Origin: Alphaproteobacteria bacterium
GTDB lineage: Bacteria; Pseudomonadota; Alphaproteobacteria; UBA6615
Direction: 5' to 3'
DNA length: 64,000 nucleotides
NCBI GenBank assembly: GCA_009691025.1
Contig: SHWB01000005.1
Span: 1-64,000, forward strand
The position numbers were made by a program, and so were the translations under genes. Below, piece by piece: positions 38,289-47,070 of this stretch. The notes beneath the pieces were generated by a model. The model made no database searches. It was not told the DNA's origin and saw nothing but the letters and a program-made list of their open reading frames with translations. Numbering within the stretch: the stretch's first letter is position 1; each line of letters opens with the position of its first letter.

Positions 38289-39968
38289 ATGGCGAAGATG
38301 ACGGGCGCGCGGGCCCTTGCCGAGATGTTCAAGGGCTACGGGGTGACGCATTTCTTCATGGTGCCGGCGATCATGCGCCGGGCGATGGCGGAAATGGAGG
38401 CGCACACCGACATCGTCTCGATCCAGACCCATGGCGAGGCCTCGGCCGCCTACATGGCCGACGGCTATGCCCGAGCTTCGGGCAAGGTCGGCGTCTGCGG
38501 CGCCCAGATCATCGGCGCCATGAACCTCGCCGCCGGCCTGCGCGATGCCTGGCTCGCCAAGGTACCGGTGCTCGCCATCACCGGTGGCCGAGACCCACGA
38601 TGGACCTTCCGCGGCAATTACCAGGAAGTGGACGACGTTCCCTCGTTCGACAAGGTGACGAAGTTCAACGCCACCATCGACGACGTCTCGCGCATTCCCG
38701 ACCTGCTGCGCACGGCCTTCCGCGTGGCCGTATCCGGCACGCCCGGCCCCGTCCACCTGCAGCTGCGTGGCAACGAGGGTCAGATGGAGTTGGAAGAGGC
38801 CGACATGGAGGCGCTGTGCGACCCCATGTTCGCCGCTGTGCCACCGCTGCGGCCGGAACCGGCCGAGGACCAGCTGCGCAAGGCGCTGGCGCTGCTGGAA
38901 TCGGCCGACCGGCCAGTCATCGTCGCCGGCGGCGGCATCCGCCACTCCCAGGCCGGGCGCGCCCTCGTGGCGCTGGCCGAGCAGCTGCAGATCCCGGTCG
39001 CTACCTCGCTCAACGGCAAGGATTCGATCCCCGGCAACCACCCGCTGTCGGTCGGCGTCGTCGGCACCTACTCGCGCGAAAGCGCCAACCGCACGGTGGC
39101 GGCGGCCGACCTCGTCTTCTTCGCCGGCACCTCGGCCGGCGGCATGGTCACGCATTTCTGGGCCGTGCCGAAGCCGGGCGTGAAGGCGATCCAGATCGAC
39201 CTCAATGGCGAGGAGCTGGGGCGCAACTACCCGCTCGCCGCCGCGGTGCTGGGCGACGCCAAGGTCGCGCTGTCGCGCATGGCGGCGATGACCAACGGCT
39301 CCTCGGCCAGCCGCCGCAAGGCATGGGTGGCGCAGGCCCAGTCCTTCGTCGCCGAGTGGCGCGGCAAGTACAAGCCGCTGCTCGAATCCGAGGCCCAGCC
39401 GATGCGGCCCGAGCGCATCTGCCACGAGCTGTCGAAGAACCTGCCGTCCGACGCCATCGTGCTCGCCGATACCGGCCATTCCGGCATGTGGATGGGCGGC
39501 ATGTACGACCTGTCCTCGCCCGATCAGAGCTACATCCGTTCGGCCGGCCATCTCGGCTGGTCGTTCGCCGCCGGCCTCGGCGCCAAATGCGCGGCGCCGA
39601 ACCGGCCGGTCGTGGTGTTCAACGGCGACAGCGCCTTCTGGTACCATCTGAGCGAGATCGAGACGGCGGTGCGCATGGGCATCAACTCGGTCACGGTGGT
39701 CAACAACAACGGCGGTGGCAACCAGTCCAAGCGCGGCTTCGACCGTGCCTGGGGCGGCGAGCAGACCGATTACGCCCGCTCGCTGTGGATGTTCCGCGAG
39801 ACCAATTTCGCGAAGATCGCCGAGGATATGGGCGCCGTCGGCATGCGCGTCGAAAAGCCGTCCGACTTTGCGCCGGCGCTGGAAAAGGCCATCGCCATGA
39901 AGCGCCCGGTCATCATCGACGCCGTCAGCGACATCGAGGCGATGGCCCCGCTTGCGGTGAGCGGGTAG
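38289..39968 (+). CDS. Thiamine diphosphate-dependent enzyme, acetolactate synthase large-subunit-like
   Basis: The 559-aa three-domain ThDP enzyme has the catalytic Glu in THGEASAAYMADGYARASG (N-terminal PYR domain), a central TPP_enzyme_M domain (VIVAGGGIRHSQAG), and the C-terminal PP domain with metal motif GDSAFWYHLSEIE leading to NNNGGGN. The start at 38289 has GGGGAGAG upstream. No acetolactate small subunit is nearby and the setting is catabolic, so it may be a decarboxylase or carboligase rather than an amino-acid biosynthetic enzyme. It ends in TAG. Confidence 0.88.
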   Translation: MAKMTGARALAEMFKGYGVTHFFMVPAIMRRAMAEMEAHTDIVSIQTHGEASAAYMADGYARASGKVGVCGAQIIGAMNLAAGLRDAWLAKVPVLAITGGRDPRWTFRGNYQEVDDVPSFDKVTKFNATIDDVSRIPDLLRTAFRVAVSGTPGPVHLQLRGNEGQMELEEADMEALCDPMFAAVPPLRPEPAEDQLRKALALLESADRPVIVAGGGIRHSQAGRALVALAEQLQIPVATSLNGKDSIPGNHPLSVGVVGTYSRESANRTVAAADLVFFAGTSAGGMVTHFWAVPKPGVKAIQIDLNGEELGRNYPLAAAVLGDAKVALSRMAAMTNGSSASRRKAWVAQAQSFVAEWRGKYKPLLESEAQPMRPERICHELSKNLPSDAIVLADTGHSGMWMGGMYDLSSPDQSYIRSAGHLGWSFAAGLGAKCAAPNRPVVVFNGDSAFWYHLSEIETAVRMGINSVTVVNNNGGGNQSKRGFDRAWGGEQTDYARSLWMFRETNFAKIAEDMGAVGMRVEKPSDFAPALEKAIAMKRPVIIDAVSDIEAMAPLAVSG

Positions 39969-40104
39969 TTTCTTGCCGTCCCTTGCGGGAACGGCGAGGG
40001 GTTGCGGGACCGGAGGTCGGTCTCCTGCCGCGTACCGACGGCGTACTAGGCAGGGGCAGCCAATGAACGGCGGCGACCGGCAGATCGCGTACAACAAATA
40101 AGTC

Positions 40105-40341
40105 ATGCTGTCGGCGCCCGAGGGCACTGCAGAAATCATCGTGTCCGTTGCCCTCGATCCCGCAGATGGCCGCGTGATGCTCTATGGCTGGACGGAACGC
40201 GGCGCGCTCCAGCCCGTCCTCGTCGAGGGCAGCGCCGCCAGGATCGGCCTGCCTTTTGCGCGTCCGCAGGTTTATCTGGAGTACCTGTCGGATATCCGGC
40301 GGATACGGGTGAGAACGCTAGGATTCCTCCGCTCGCCATAG
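40105..40341 (+). CDS. Hypothetical protein (78 aa), possibly starting further upstream
   Basis: The ORF MLSAPEGTAEIIVSVALDPA looks protein-like and is intact to TAG. It lies alone between the ThDP gene and convergent SDRs. No SD precedes this ATG. A better start with GCAGGGGCAG upstream exists at 40063 in the same frame, but a TAA at 40099-40101 lies between them (AYNK*VMLSAP). No homologue is recognised. Confidence 0.35.
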   Translation: MLSAPEGTAEIIVSVALDPADGRVMLYGWTERGALQPVLVEGSAARIGLPFARPQVYLEYLSDIRRIRVRTLGFLRSP

Positions 40342-40353
40342 GCTGACCACGGT

Positions 40354-41172
40354 CTACCGGTCCTGCTGTGGGCTGGCGCCGGGCGTTGGCGGAGCTGCTA
40401 GGTTGCCAATGCCGGCACGCTGACGGACTTCCGGATCGTTGAACATGATCAACTTGCCGCGCCACGCTTTCGCGTCGGCGCTGGCGAGCCAGGCGATGAT
40501 GTTAGCCGGAGCTTCCACCGGTTGCAGCTTCTCGCGCGGCACGAAGGAGAGATCGTTGATCTGCTCGGCGCGCATGCGCACATGCATGTGCGTGTCGACC
40601 ATGCCCGGCGCTAAGGCGTAGCAATCGATGCCGGTGTCGCGCAGTTCGAGGTCTAGGCAGTTGTGCAGCATCAGAGCGCCGGCCTTGGAGGCGCAGTAGG
40701 GGCTGATGCCGTTGCGCGCGCTGGTCGCCGCGCCAGTGCTCATGGCGACGATTGTGCCGCTGTTGCGTGCGGCCATGCCGGGCAGCACGGCGCGCACGAT
40801 GTTGTAGATGCCGGTCAGGTTGATATCGATGTGTCGCGCCCATTCCGCCGGGTCGCTGTCGGCGATGCGGGCGACGGGGTCGATCGCCGCGGCGTTTGCG
40901 ACGATGATGTCAACCGGCCCGAAGGCGCGCTCGGTCGCTGCCACCGTGGCGGCGCAGGCGGCGTAGTCCGTCACTTCGCAGGCGGACGCTTCCGCCTTGC
41001 CGCCGGCGGCGCGGATCGCCGCCACCGTCTCGGCGCAGGATTCGGCCTTGCGCGCCGCCACCATCACCGCGGCGCCGCGCCTCGCCATCTCGATGGCGGC
41101 GGCGGCGCCGATGCCGCGGCTGCCGCCGCTGAGGATGGCGACCTTGCCGGAGAGCGAAGTTTCGTTAGCCAT
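40354..41172 (-). CDS. SDR-family oxidoreductase (fourth of four in tandem)
   Basis: The 272-aa classical SDR has SGGSRGIG, NAAAIDP (NNAG variant), MSTGAATSARNG with catalytic Ser/Thr, and YCASK. The C-terminus carries NIIAWLASADAKAWRGKLIMFN, a tail pattern shared with its three upstream neighbours, followed by a Pro-rich extension. NADP or NAD preference is not obvious. Gap to the next SDR is 28 bases. Confidence 0.84.
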   Translation of the reverse strand: MANETSLSGKVAILSGGSRGIGAAAAIEMARRGAAVMVAARKAESCAETVAAIRAAGGKAEASACEVTDYAACAATVAATERAFGPVDIIVANAAAIDPVARIADSDPAEWARHIDINLTGIYNIVRAVLPGMAARNSGTIVAMSTGAATSARNGISPYCASKAGALMLHNCLDLELRDTGIDCYALAPGMVDTHMHVRMRAEQINDLSFVPREKLQPVEAPANIIAWLASADAKAWRGKLIMFNDPEVRQRAGIGNLAAPPTPGASPQQDR

Positions 41173-41200
41173 TGTTCTCTCCGATTGTATGGGCGGGCGC

Positions 41201-41977
41201 TCAGCCTTCCAGCCCGGCGCGCAGGGTGATGTCGTTCCACTGGATCACGATTTCATTGCCGGCGAGATCGGCCGCCGCGTCGGTCGCCAGCCAGGCGATG
41301 ATGCGGGCAGGCCGCTCCGGCGGATGTGCCGCGCTCGCCGGGATGGCGGCGAGGTGGATGTTGGCGGGGCTGTAGAGATCGTCGAGCAGATCGGTCGCCG
41401 TGAAGCCCGGCGAGAAGCCAACAAGGCGCACGCCCGATCCTTCGAGTTCGATCGCGAGGCAGCGCCCCAGTGCCATCAGCCCGGCCTTCGAGGCGCAATA
41501 GGCGCCGTAGCCGGCGGCCGGCATCTGCGCGCGCGCGCTGGTGATGTTGATGATCGTGCCGGCGCGGCGCTGGCGCATCGATGGCAGGAGGGCGCGGATC
41601 AGCGTGTAGGGACCGACGACGTTGATTGCCAGCATGCGCTCGACCTCGTCGGGCGCCATCGACTCGACGGTGCCGAGTGTGCCGACGCCGGCATTGTTGA
41701 CGAGGATGTCGACCGCGCCGTGCCGCGTCAGCACCTCGGCGGCGAAGGCTTCCGTCGCGGCGATGTCGGCTACGTCGAAGCCGTGCAGCGAGGCGACCGT
41801 GCCGCCCGCTGCGTGCACTGCATCGGCCGCCGCCTCGCAAGCCGCTGCCGTGCGCGCTGTCAGCACGAGGCGCGCGCCGGCGCGCGCCATCTCGATCGCC
41901 GCCGCGCGGCCGATGCCGCGCGACCCGCCGGTGATCACCGCCAGCTTGCCTGCCAGCGCATCCTGCTTCAGCACCAT
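41201..41977 (-). CDS. SDR-family oxidoreductase (third of four in tandem)
   Basis: The 258-aa protein has TGGSRGIG, NNAGVGTLG, NITSARAQMPAAGYG and YCASK, plus the shared tail WLATDAAADLAGNEIVIQWND. The ATG at 41977 overlaps the TGA of the SDR upstream. All catalytic residues are present. It is a tandem duplicate; the four may form hetero-oligomers or act on a series of substrates. Confidence 0.84.
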   Translation of the reverse strand: MVLKQDALAGKLAVITGGSRGIGRAAAIEMARAGARLVLTARTAAACEAAADAVHAAGGTVASLHGFDVADIAATEAFAAEVLTRHGAVDILVNNAGVGTLGTVESMAPDEVERMLAINVVGPYTLIRALLPSMRQRRAGTIINITSARAQMPAAGYGAYCASKAGLMALGRCLAIELEGSGVRLVGFSPGFTATDLLDDLYSPANIHLAAIPASAAHPPERPARIIAWLATDAAADLAGNEIVIQWNDITLRAGLEG

Positions 41978-42762
41978 GACGGCTCCCCCTCGCCGGTTTC
42001 GAGGCCGGCGCGCCGCGTGACGTCGTTGAACTGGATGGCGATGTCGAGACCGGCGAGGTCGCCGGCCTCGCCGCCGGCAAGCCAGCCGATGACCTGCGCC
42101 GCGCGTTCCGGCGGCGGCACAGCCTCCAGCGGCAGGGCCATCGGGGCGTCGGCGCGGTCGTAGATGTCGCGCACCATGTCGGTCAGCGTCAGGCCCGGCG
42201 AGAAGGCGAAGACCTGCACGCCGCTGCCAACAATCTCCTGGTGCAGGCACTGCGTCAGGCGCAGCAGCCAGGCCTTGGAGGCGCAGCAGGCGCCGCAGCC
42301 CTTGCCGGGGATGTGGGCACGCGAGCTGCACAGATTGATGACGATGCCGGCGCCGCGCGCCTTCATTCCCGGCAGCACGGCACGCATCAGCGCCCAGGGT
42401 GCCGTGACATTGACGGCGAGTACGCGCGCGAGTTCGGATGGCGTGACCGCGTCGACGGTGCCCAGCGTCGACAATCCGGCATTGTTGGCGAGGATGTCGA
42501 GGCGGCCGTGGCGGGCGATGATGTCCTCGCCCAGCGCCGTCGCGGCGCGCGTATCGGCGAGGTTGGCGGCGTGCAGCGAGGCGGCCGTGCCGCCGCCTTC
42601 GCGGATCGCCGCCGCCGTGCCGGTGCAGCCATCGGCGTAGCGCGCAGCCAGCGCCACGGCGGCACCGCGGCGGGCCAGCGCGATGGCGGTGGCGCGGCCG
42701 ATGCCGCGCGAGGCGCCAGTGACGAGCGCCAGCTTGCCGGCGCGCGAGCTGGGCGCGCTCAT
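41968..42762 (-). CDS. SDR-family protein lacking the catalytic Tyr (second of four in tandem)
   Basis: The 264-aa protein has TGASRGIG and NNAGLSTLG, and keeps the Ser region INLCSSRAHIPG. At the active site it reads CGACCASKAW where its three neighbours read AYCASK or AYCATK: the catalytic Tyr codon (42286-88) is TGC, giving Cys. The preceding aromatic is also Cys and the following Gly is Trp. The Lys is kept. Oxidoreductase activity is unlikely; it could be decaying or a structural partner of the neighbouring SDRs. It overlaps both neighbours. Confidence 0.82.
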   Translation of the reverse strand: MSAPSSRAGKLALVTGASRGIGRATAIALARRGAAVALAARYADGCTGTAAAIREGGGTAASLHAANLADTRAATALGEDIIARHGRLDILANNAGLSTLGTVDAVTPSELARVLAVNVTAPWALMRAVLPGMKARGAGIVINLCSSRAHIPGKGCGACCASKAWLLRLTQCLHQEIVGSGVQVFAFSPGLTLTDMVRDIYDRADAPMALPLEAVPPPERAAQVIGWLAGGEAGDLAGLDIAIQFNDVTRRAGLETGEGEPSWC

Positions 42763-43547
42763 GCGGCGCGCTCCGCGAGGCCGGTCTCGAGGCCGGCGCG
42801 CAGCGTGACCGCGTTGAACTGCAGGATCACGTCGGCACCGGCGAGGTCGGCGGCCTCGTCGCTGGCTAGCCAGGCGATGACCCGAGCCGAACGTTCCGGC
42901 GGCGGGACGTCTTCGGGCACGGTGCCGGCCTGCGGGCCGGAATAGGCATGGACGGCATCGGCCATGCCGGTGGCGGTGAGGCCCGGCGACAGCGCCAGCA
43001 CGCGCACGCCCGTCCCCGCCAGCTCCCGATGCAGGCACTGGGTGATCGCCAGCAAGCCGGCCTTGGTCGCGCAATAGGCGCCGAAGCCCTTGTCCGGCAG
43101 GTGGGCGCGGATCGAGGAGATATTGACGATCACTCCCGCGCTGCGCGCCTTCATCGCCGGCAGGATAGCGCGCATCAGCGCATAGGGCGCCACGACGTTG
43201 ACGGCGAGCATGCGGGCCAGTTCGCCCGGCGCCAGTTCCTCGGGCCGGCCCAGCGTCAGGGCGCCGGCATTGTTGACCAGGATGTCGAGGCGGCCATGGC
43301 GGGCCAGGACCGTGCCGGCGAGGCCGGTCGCGGCTTTGGCGCTGGCGAGGTCGGCTTCGTGCAGCGAGCCTACCGTGCCGCCCAGCGCGCGCACGGCGGC
43401 GGCGGTGTCGCCGAGGCTTGCCTCGCTGCGGCCGGCGAGAGCCAGCACGGCGCCGCCGCGCGCCAGTTCCAGAGCCGTCGCCCGACCGATACCGCGTGCC
43501 GCACCGGTGACCAGCGCGATCCTGCCGTCGAGTTCGAGCCGCTTCAT
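42759..43547 (-). CDS. SDR-family oxidoreductase (first of four in tandem)
   Basis: The 262-aa classical SDR has TGAARGIG, NNAGALTLG, NISSIRAHLPDKGFG (Ser) and AYCATK (Tyr/Lys). The tail WLASDEAADLAGADVILQFN recurs in all four copies. The start MKRLELDGR follows CAGGGG. Its stop overlaps the next start as ATGA. It is the first gene of the four-SDR operon. Confidence 0.85.
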   Translation of the reverse strand: MKRLELDGRIALVTGAARGIGRATALELARGGAVLALAGRSEASLGDTAAAVRALGGTVGSLHEADLASAKAATGLAGTVLARHGRLDILVNNAGALTLGRPEELAPGELARMLAVNVVAPYALMRAILPAMKARSAGVIVNISSIRAHLPDKGFGAYCATKAGLLAITQCLHRELAGTGVRVLALSPGLTATGMADAVHAYSGPQAGTVPEDVPPPERSARVIAWLASDEAADLAGADVILQFNAVTLRAGLETGLAERAA

Positions 43548-43632
43548 CCCTGCCCCTGCCAGCCGCCCTCTGTCGCGGCCGGCGCGATCCTAACGGTGCC
43601 GGGCGCGAAGGCAAATGGCGAGCACAAACGAA

Positions 43633-43663
43633 AGCGCCCGGAAGCGGGTGGCTTCCGAGCGCC
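43633..43663 (-). terminator. Hairpin terminator downstream of the BI-1/YccA gene
   Basis: On the minus strand, 27 bases after the TAG of the YccA gene, a perfect 7-bp stem CGGAAGC/GCTTCCG with loop CACCC is followed by GGCGCTTTCGTTTG, a loose T-rich tail. It supports TAG at 43690 being a true stop. Confidence 0.6.
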
Positions 43664-43689
43664 TGGCAGGCAATCGCCGCTTCGGGCGG

Positions 43690-44412
43690 CTACTCGCGCG
43701 AGCCACCGAACAGGTGCAGCAGCAGGACGAACATGTTGAGAAAGTCGAGATAGAGCTTGAGGGCACCGAAGATGGCCTTTTTGCCCATGACGGCCGTACC
43801 GTCGCTCTCGACGTACATTTCCTTGATCTTCTGCGTGTCGTAGGCAGTCAGACCGGCGAACACCAGCACGCCGACCATCGAGATGACGAACTGCAGCATG
43901 GTCGATGCGACGAAGATGTTGACGACCATGGCGATGATGACGCCGATCAGGCCCATCACCAGGAACGAGCCCCAGCCCGTCAGGTCGCGCTTCGTCGTGT
44001 AGCCGTAAAGCGACAGGCCGCCGAACGCCGCTGCGGTAATGAAGAACACGCGGGCAAGGTCGCTGCCGGTATAGGCAAGGAACAGCGTCGACAGCGCCAC
44101 GCCGTTCAGCGCTGCGTAGAACCAGTATGTCGCCTGGGCGGCCCCGAAGCTCATCTTGTGGATGCGCGCCGACAGGAAGAACACCACGCCGATGGGCGCC
44201 AGGATGAACAGCCACATCAGGCCGGAGCCGAAGATCGTGTTGTAGACAGCCGGTGTGTTGGCGACGAGCCAGGCGACGAGGCCTGTCACGGCCATGCCGG
44301 TCGCCATGTAGTTGTAGACGCGCAGCATGTACGCGCGCAGGCCCTCGTCCACCGCGGCGCCGGTGGCGCTGCCGGTGCGCAGGGTCATCGGGCGCGGATT
44401 GAGATTGGCCAT
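43690..44412 (-). CDS. Bax inhibitor-1/YccA family membrane protein
   Basis: The 240-aa protein has seven hydrophobic segments and the family C-terminus with AYDTQKIKEMY followed by LYLDFLNMFVLLLHLFG. It is an inner-membrane protein; E. coli YccA interacts with FtsH, and the wider family conducts calcium. The start at 44412 (MANLNPRP) is the alphaproteobacterial N-terminus. It is monocistronic with a hairpin terminator and is one of the clearest genes here using TAG to stop. Confidence 0.92.
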   Translation of the reverse strand: MANLNPRPMTLRTGSATGAAVDEGLRAYMLRVYNYMATGMAVTGLVAWLVANTPAVYNTIFGSGLMWLFILAPIGVVFFLSARIHKMSFGAAQATYWFYAALNGVALSTLFLAYTGSDLARVFFITAAAFGGLSLYGYTTKRDLTGWGSFLVMGLIGVIIAMVVNIFVASTMLQFVISMVGVLVFAGLTAYDTQKIKEMYVESDGTAVMGKKAIFGALKLYLDFLNMFVLLLHLFGGSRE

Positions 44413-44520
44413 TGAGTCCCTCGTCTCGGTGCTGGCCGGCGATACTGCGCCGGCAAATGCAGTCCCCACGCTGGCCAATATGGGGTATGCGGGCCACGGA
44501 TTCAACCGTCCGTCGCCCGC

Positions 44521-47070
44521 TCAGGGCTCGCGCAGCAGGGGCGCAACGGGCGTGCCGAGGGCCCGCCATGTGCCGGCGAGGCCGAGACCGATCGTCGCCA
44601 GGATGGCGGCGGCCAGCGTCGCGAGGATGGCGTCGGGCAGCAGAGTCCATTGCAGGCGCAGTACCTGGGTCGTCACCGCCCAGCCGGCCAGGATGCCGGC
44701 GAGGCCGCCGACGATCGCCGCCGCCAGGGCCAGCAAGGCGATTTCGGCCAGCCAGGCCATGAGCACGTCACGCCGGCGCGCGCCCAGCACCTTCAGCACG
44801 GCTCCGTCGGCCAGACGCCGCCGCTCGCCGGCCGCCAGCGCCCCGGCGAGGACGAGGGTGCCGGCGACCAGCGCGGTGGCGGCAGCGGCGCGCACGCCGG
44901 TCGCCACCTGTCCGGCGAGTGCGCTCGCCTGCTCCAGCGCCTCGCGCACGCGCACTGCACTGACATTGGCGAAGGCGTCGGTGACGGCGCGCTCCAGCGG
45001 CGTTTCGGCAGCCGGTTCGGCATGGACGATGGCCACATGCATGCGTGGCGCGCCGTCGAGCGGCCCGGGCGAGAAAATCAGCACGAAATTGATGGCGAGG
45101 CTGTTCCAGTCGACCGTCCTAAGGCTCGCCACCCGCGCTTCCACCGTGCGGCCCAGCACATTGACCGCCAGCGAGTCGCCGACGCCGAGGCCGAGGCCGC
45201 GCGCGATGTTGGCTTCGACGCTCACCAGCGGCGGCCCGCTGTAGCCAGCCGGCCACCATTGCCCCTCGACCACCGGCGAATTGGCCGGCGCATCCGCCGA
45301 CCAGGTGATGCCGCGATCGCCATCCAGCGCCCAGCGCGCATCCGGCGCGATGGCCACCTCGCCGGCCGGCCGGCCGTTCAGGGCGACGATGCGCCCGCGC
45401 AGCATCGGCACATCCTTGACCGCGCCGGTGCCTGGCGTGGCTGCGGCGATGGCGCGGAAGCGCTCGAGCTGGTCCGGCTGGATATCGAGGAAGAAGAAGG
45501 CCGGCGCCGAGTCCGGCAGCTCCTCCTCGAACTGGCGCGCGAGATTGCCTTCGACCGTCACCACCGCGACCAGCACGGCAAGGCCGAGCCCGAGCGAGAC
45601 GATGACCGGCGCCGTCGCCGCGCCCGGCCGATACAGCGCCGCGATGCCGAGGCGCAGCAGCGGCCGACCCGAGGGCGAACAGCGCCGCGCCAGCGCCGCC
45701 ACGCCGACGGCGGCGAGACGCAGGACGAGGAAGGACACCGCGGCGCCGCCGACGAGGAAGGCCGCGAAGCGCGTGTCCGGGGCGGAGGCGATGGCAAGGG
45801 CGGCGAGGCAAGCGGCGCACAGCGCGGCGGCTGCGATGTAGCGCCAGGCTGGCCGGCCGCCGGGCGGCGCCGCGACGGCGCGAAACAGCAAGGCGGGCGA
45901 CAGCATCGCCGCGCGTGCCACCGGAACGATGGCGAAGGCCAGCGCGGTCAGCAGGCCGAAGGCGGCGGCGCGCAGGACCGGCAATGGCAGCAGGGCGGGA
46001 TCGAGCGCCACCGGTAGCAGCCCGGCGAGCAACGCCGCGCCGCCCACTGCCACACCGGCACCGAGAACGATGCCGACGGCGGTGCCGAGACCGGCGATCG
46101 CCAGCGTCTCGATCAGGTAGACGCGGAACACCAGCGCCGCCGGCGCGCCGAGGCATTTCAGCGTGGCGATGGTCGCCGGCTTGCGCGCCAGGTGCGCGGT
46201 CACCGCGTTGGCGACGCCGACGCCGCCAATCAGCAGCGCCGTCAGCCCGACCAGCCCGAGAAACAGCGACAGGCGCCCGACCAGCCGGGCCACGCCGGGC
46301 GACGCCTCGTCGGGCGTGCGGACGCGCCAGGGCGCACCCGGCCAGTCGGCGGCAAGACGCGCGGCGAGGGCACTCGCATCGCCTCCTTCCGGCAGGCGGA
46401 CGCGCAGACTGTGGTCGACGAGGCTGCCGGGCTGGACCAGCCCGGTCGCGTCGAGCGCCGCGCTGGCGGCCAGAACGCGCGGGCCGAGGTGGAAGGTGCC
46501 GCCGCCGAGACGATCCGGCTCGCGCTCGATCAGCGCGCGGATCTCGAAGGCGGCGGCGCCGATGGTCAGCCGGTCGCCGATCCGGACCGCCAGCTTGTCG
46601 GCCAGTACCGGCTCGATGACGGCGCCCCAAATCACCGGCTCCTCGCCGCCTGCGCGGGGCGCGAACAACTCGTCGCGCGGCAGGGCCGGGGCGGTGCGCA
46701 AATCGCCATAGAGCGGCCAGGACCCGTCGACCGCTTTCAACTCGACGAGGGTGCGTGCTTCCCCCGCGCCGCCACGCGCCATCGCGCGCAGCTCGCGTGT
46801 GACCGAGACGGTGCCGCTGGACGCCAGTAGCTCCTGCACGCCTCGGTCCGGAGGCATGTGCATCTGGCGCACGGCGACGTCGCCGCCGAGGATGGCCTTC
46901 GCCTCGCCGCGCAGGCCTGCGACGAGCATCGCATCCAGCGTGCCCACCGCGGCGACCGCCGCGACCCCGAGCGCGAGGCAGGCAACCAGCAGGCGGAAGC
47001 CGCGCACACCGCCGCGCAGCTCGCGCCGCGCCAGCGTCGCGGCGAGCGCCCAGCCGGGGGAACCGTTCAT
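44521..47070 (-). CDS. ybbP: ABC transporter permease, FtsX-type (YbbP-like)
   Basis: The 849-aa inner-membrane protein has one N-terminal helix (LLVACLALGVAAVAAVG), a large periplasmic domain, then three groups of helices typical of the double-FtsX permeases YbbP/LolE. It pairs with the ATPase encoded just upstream (ATG overlaps that TGA). Divergent tesA beyond the ATPase gives the same arrangement as E. coli tesA-ybbA-ybbP. The exported substrate is not known for this family. Confidence 0.87.
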   Translation of the reverse strand: MNGSPGWALAATLARRELRGGVRGFRLLVACLALGVAAVAAVGTLDAMLVAGLRGEAKAILGGDVAVRQMHMPPDRGVQELLASSGTVSVTRELRAMARGGAGEARTLVELKAVDGSWPLYGDLRTAPALPRDELFAPRAGGEEPVIWGAVIEPVLADKLAVRIGDRLTIGAAAFEIRALIEREPDRLGGGTFHLGPRVLAASAALDATGLVQPGSLVDHSLRVRLPEGGDASALAARLAADWPGAPWRVRTPDEASPGVARLVGRLSLFLGLVGLTALLIGGVGVANAVTAHLARKPATIATLKCLGAPAALVFRVYLIETLAIAGLGTAVGIVLGAGVAVGGAALLAGLLPVALDPALLPLPVLRAAAFGLLTALAFAIVPVARAAMLSPALLFRAVAAPPGGRPAWRYIAAAALCAACLAALAIASAPDTRFAAFLVGGAAVSFLVLRLAAVGVAALARRCSPSGRPLLRLGIAALYRPGAATAPVIVSLGLGLAVLVAVVTVEGNLARQFEEELPDSAPAFFFLDIQPDQLERFRAIAAATPGTGAVKDVPMLRGRIVALNGRPAGEVAIAPDARWALDGDRGITWSADAPANSPVVEGQWWPAGYSGPPLVSVEANIARGLGLGVGDSLAVNVLGRTVEARVASLRTVDWNSLAINFVLIFSPGPLDGAPRMHVAIVHAEPAAETPLERAVTDAFANVSAVRVREALEQASALAGQVATGVRAAAATALVAGTLVLAGALAAGERRRLADGAVLKVLGARRRDVLMAWLAEIALLALAAAIVGGLAGILAGWAVTTQVLRLQWTLLPDAILATLAAAILATIGLGLAGTWRALGTPVAPLLREP

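Noticed and set aside
37680-40139. 819-aa minus-strand ORF opposite the cyclase and ThDP genes
   Set aside because: It is a shadow: the plus-strand frames carry clear domains and SDs, while this translation is rich in Arg, Gly and His with no fold-like pattern. The same applies to the long antisense ORFs 5311-7257, 8536-9855 and 45119-47143.
43690-44412. Clean genome-wide reassignment of TAG/TAA to Glu
   Set aside because: YccA ends in TAG at its family C-terminus with a hairpin terminator just after; thiolase copy 1 ends in TAG where copy 2 has TGA; PRISE copy 1 ends in TAG right before the next SD and ATG; pyrC and the GT4 end in TAA. At most the codons would be ambiguous or context dependent.
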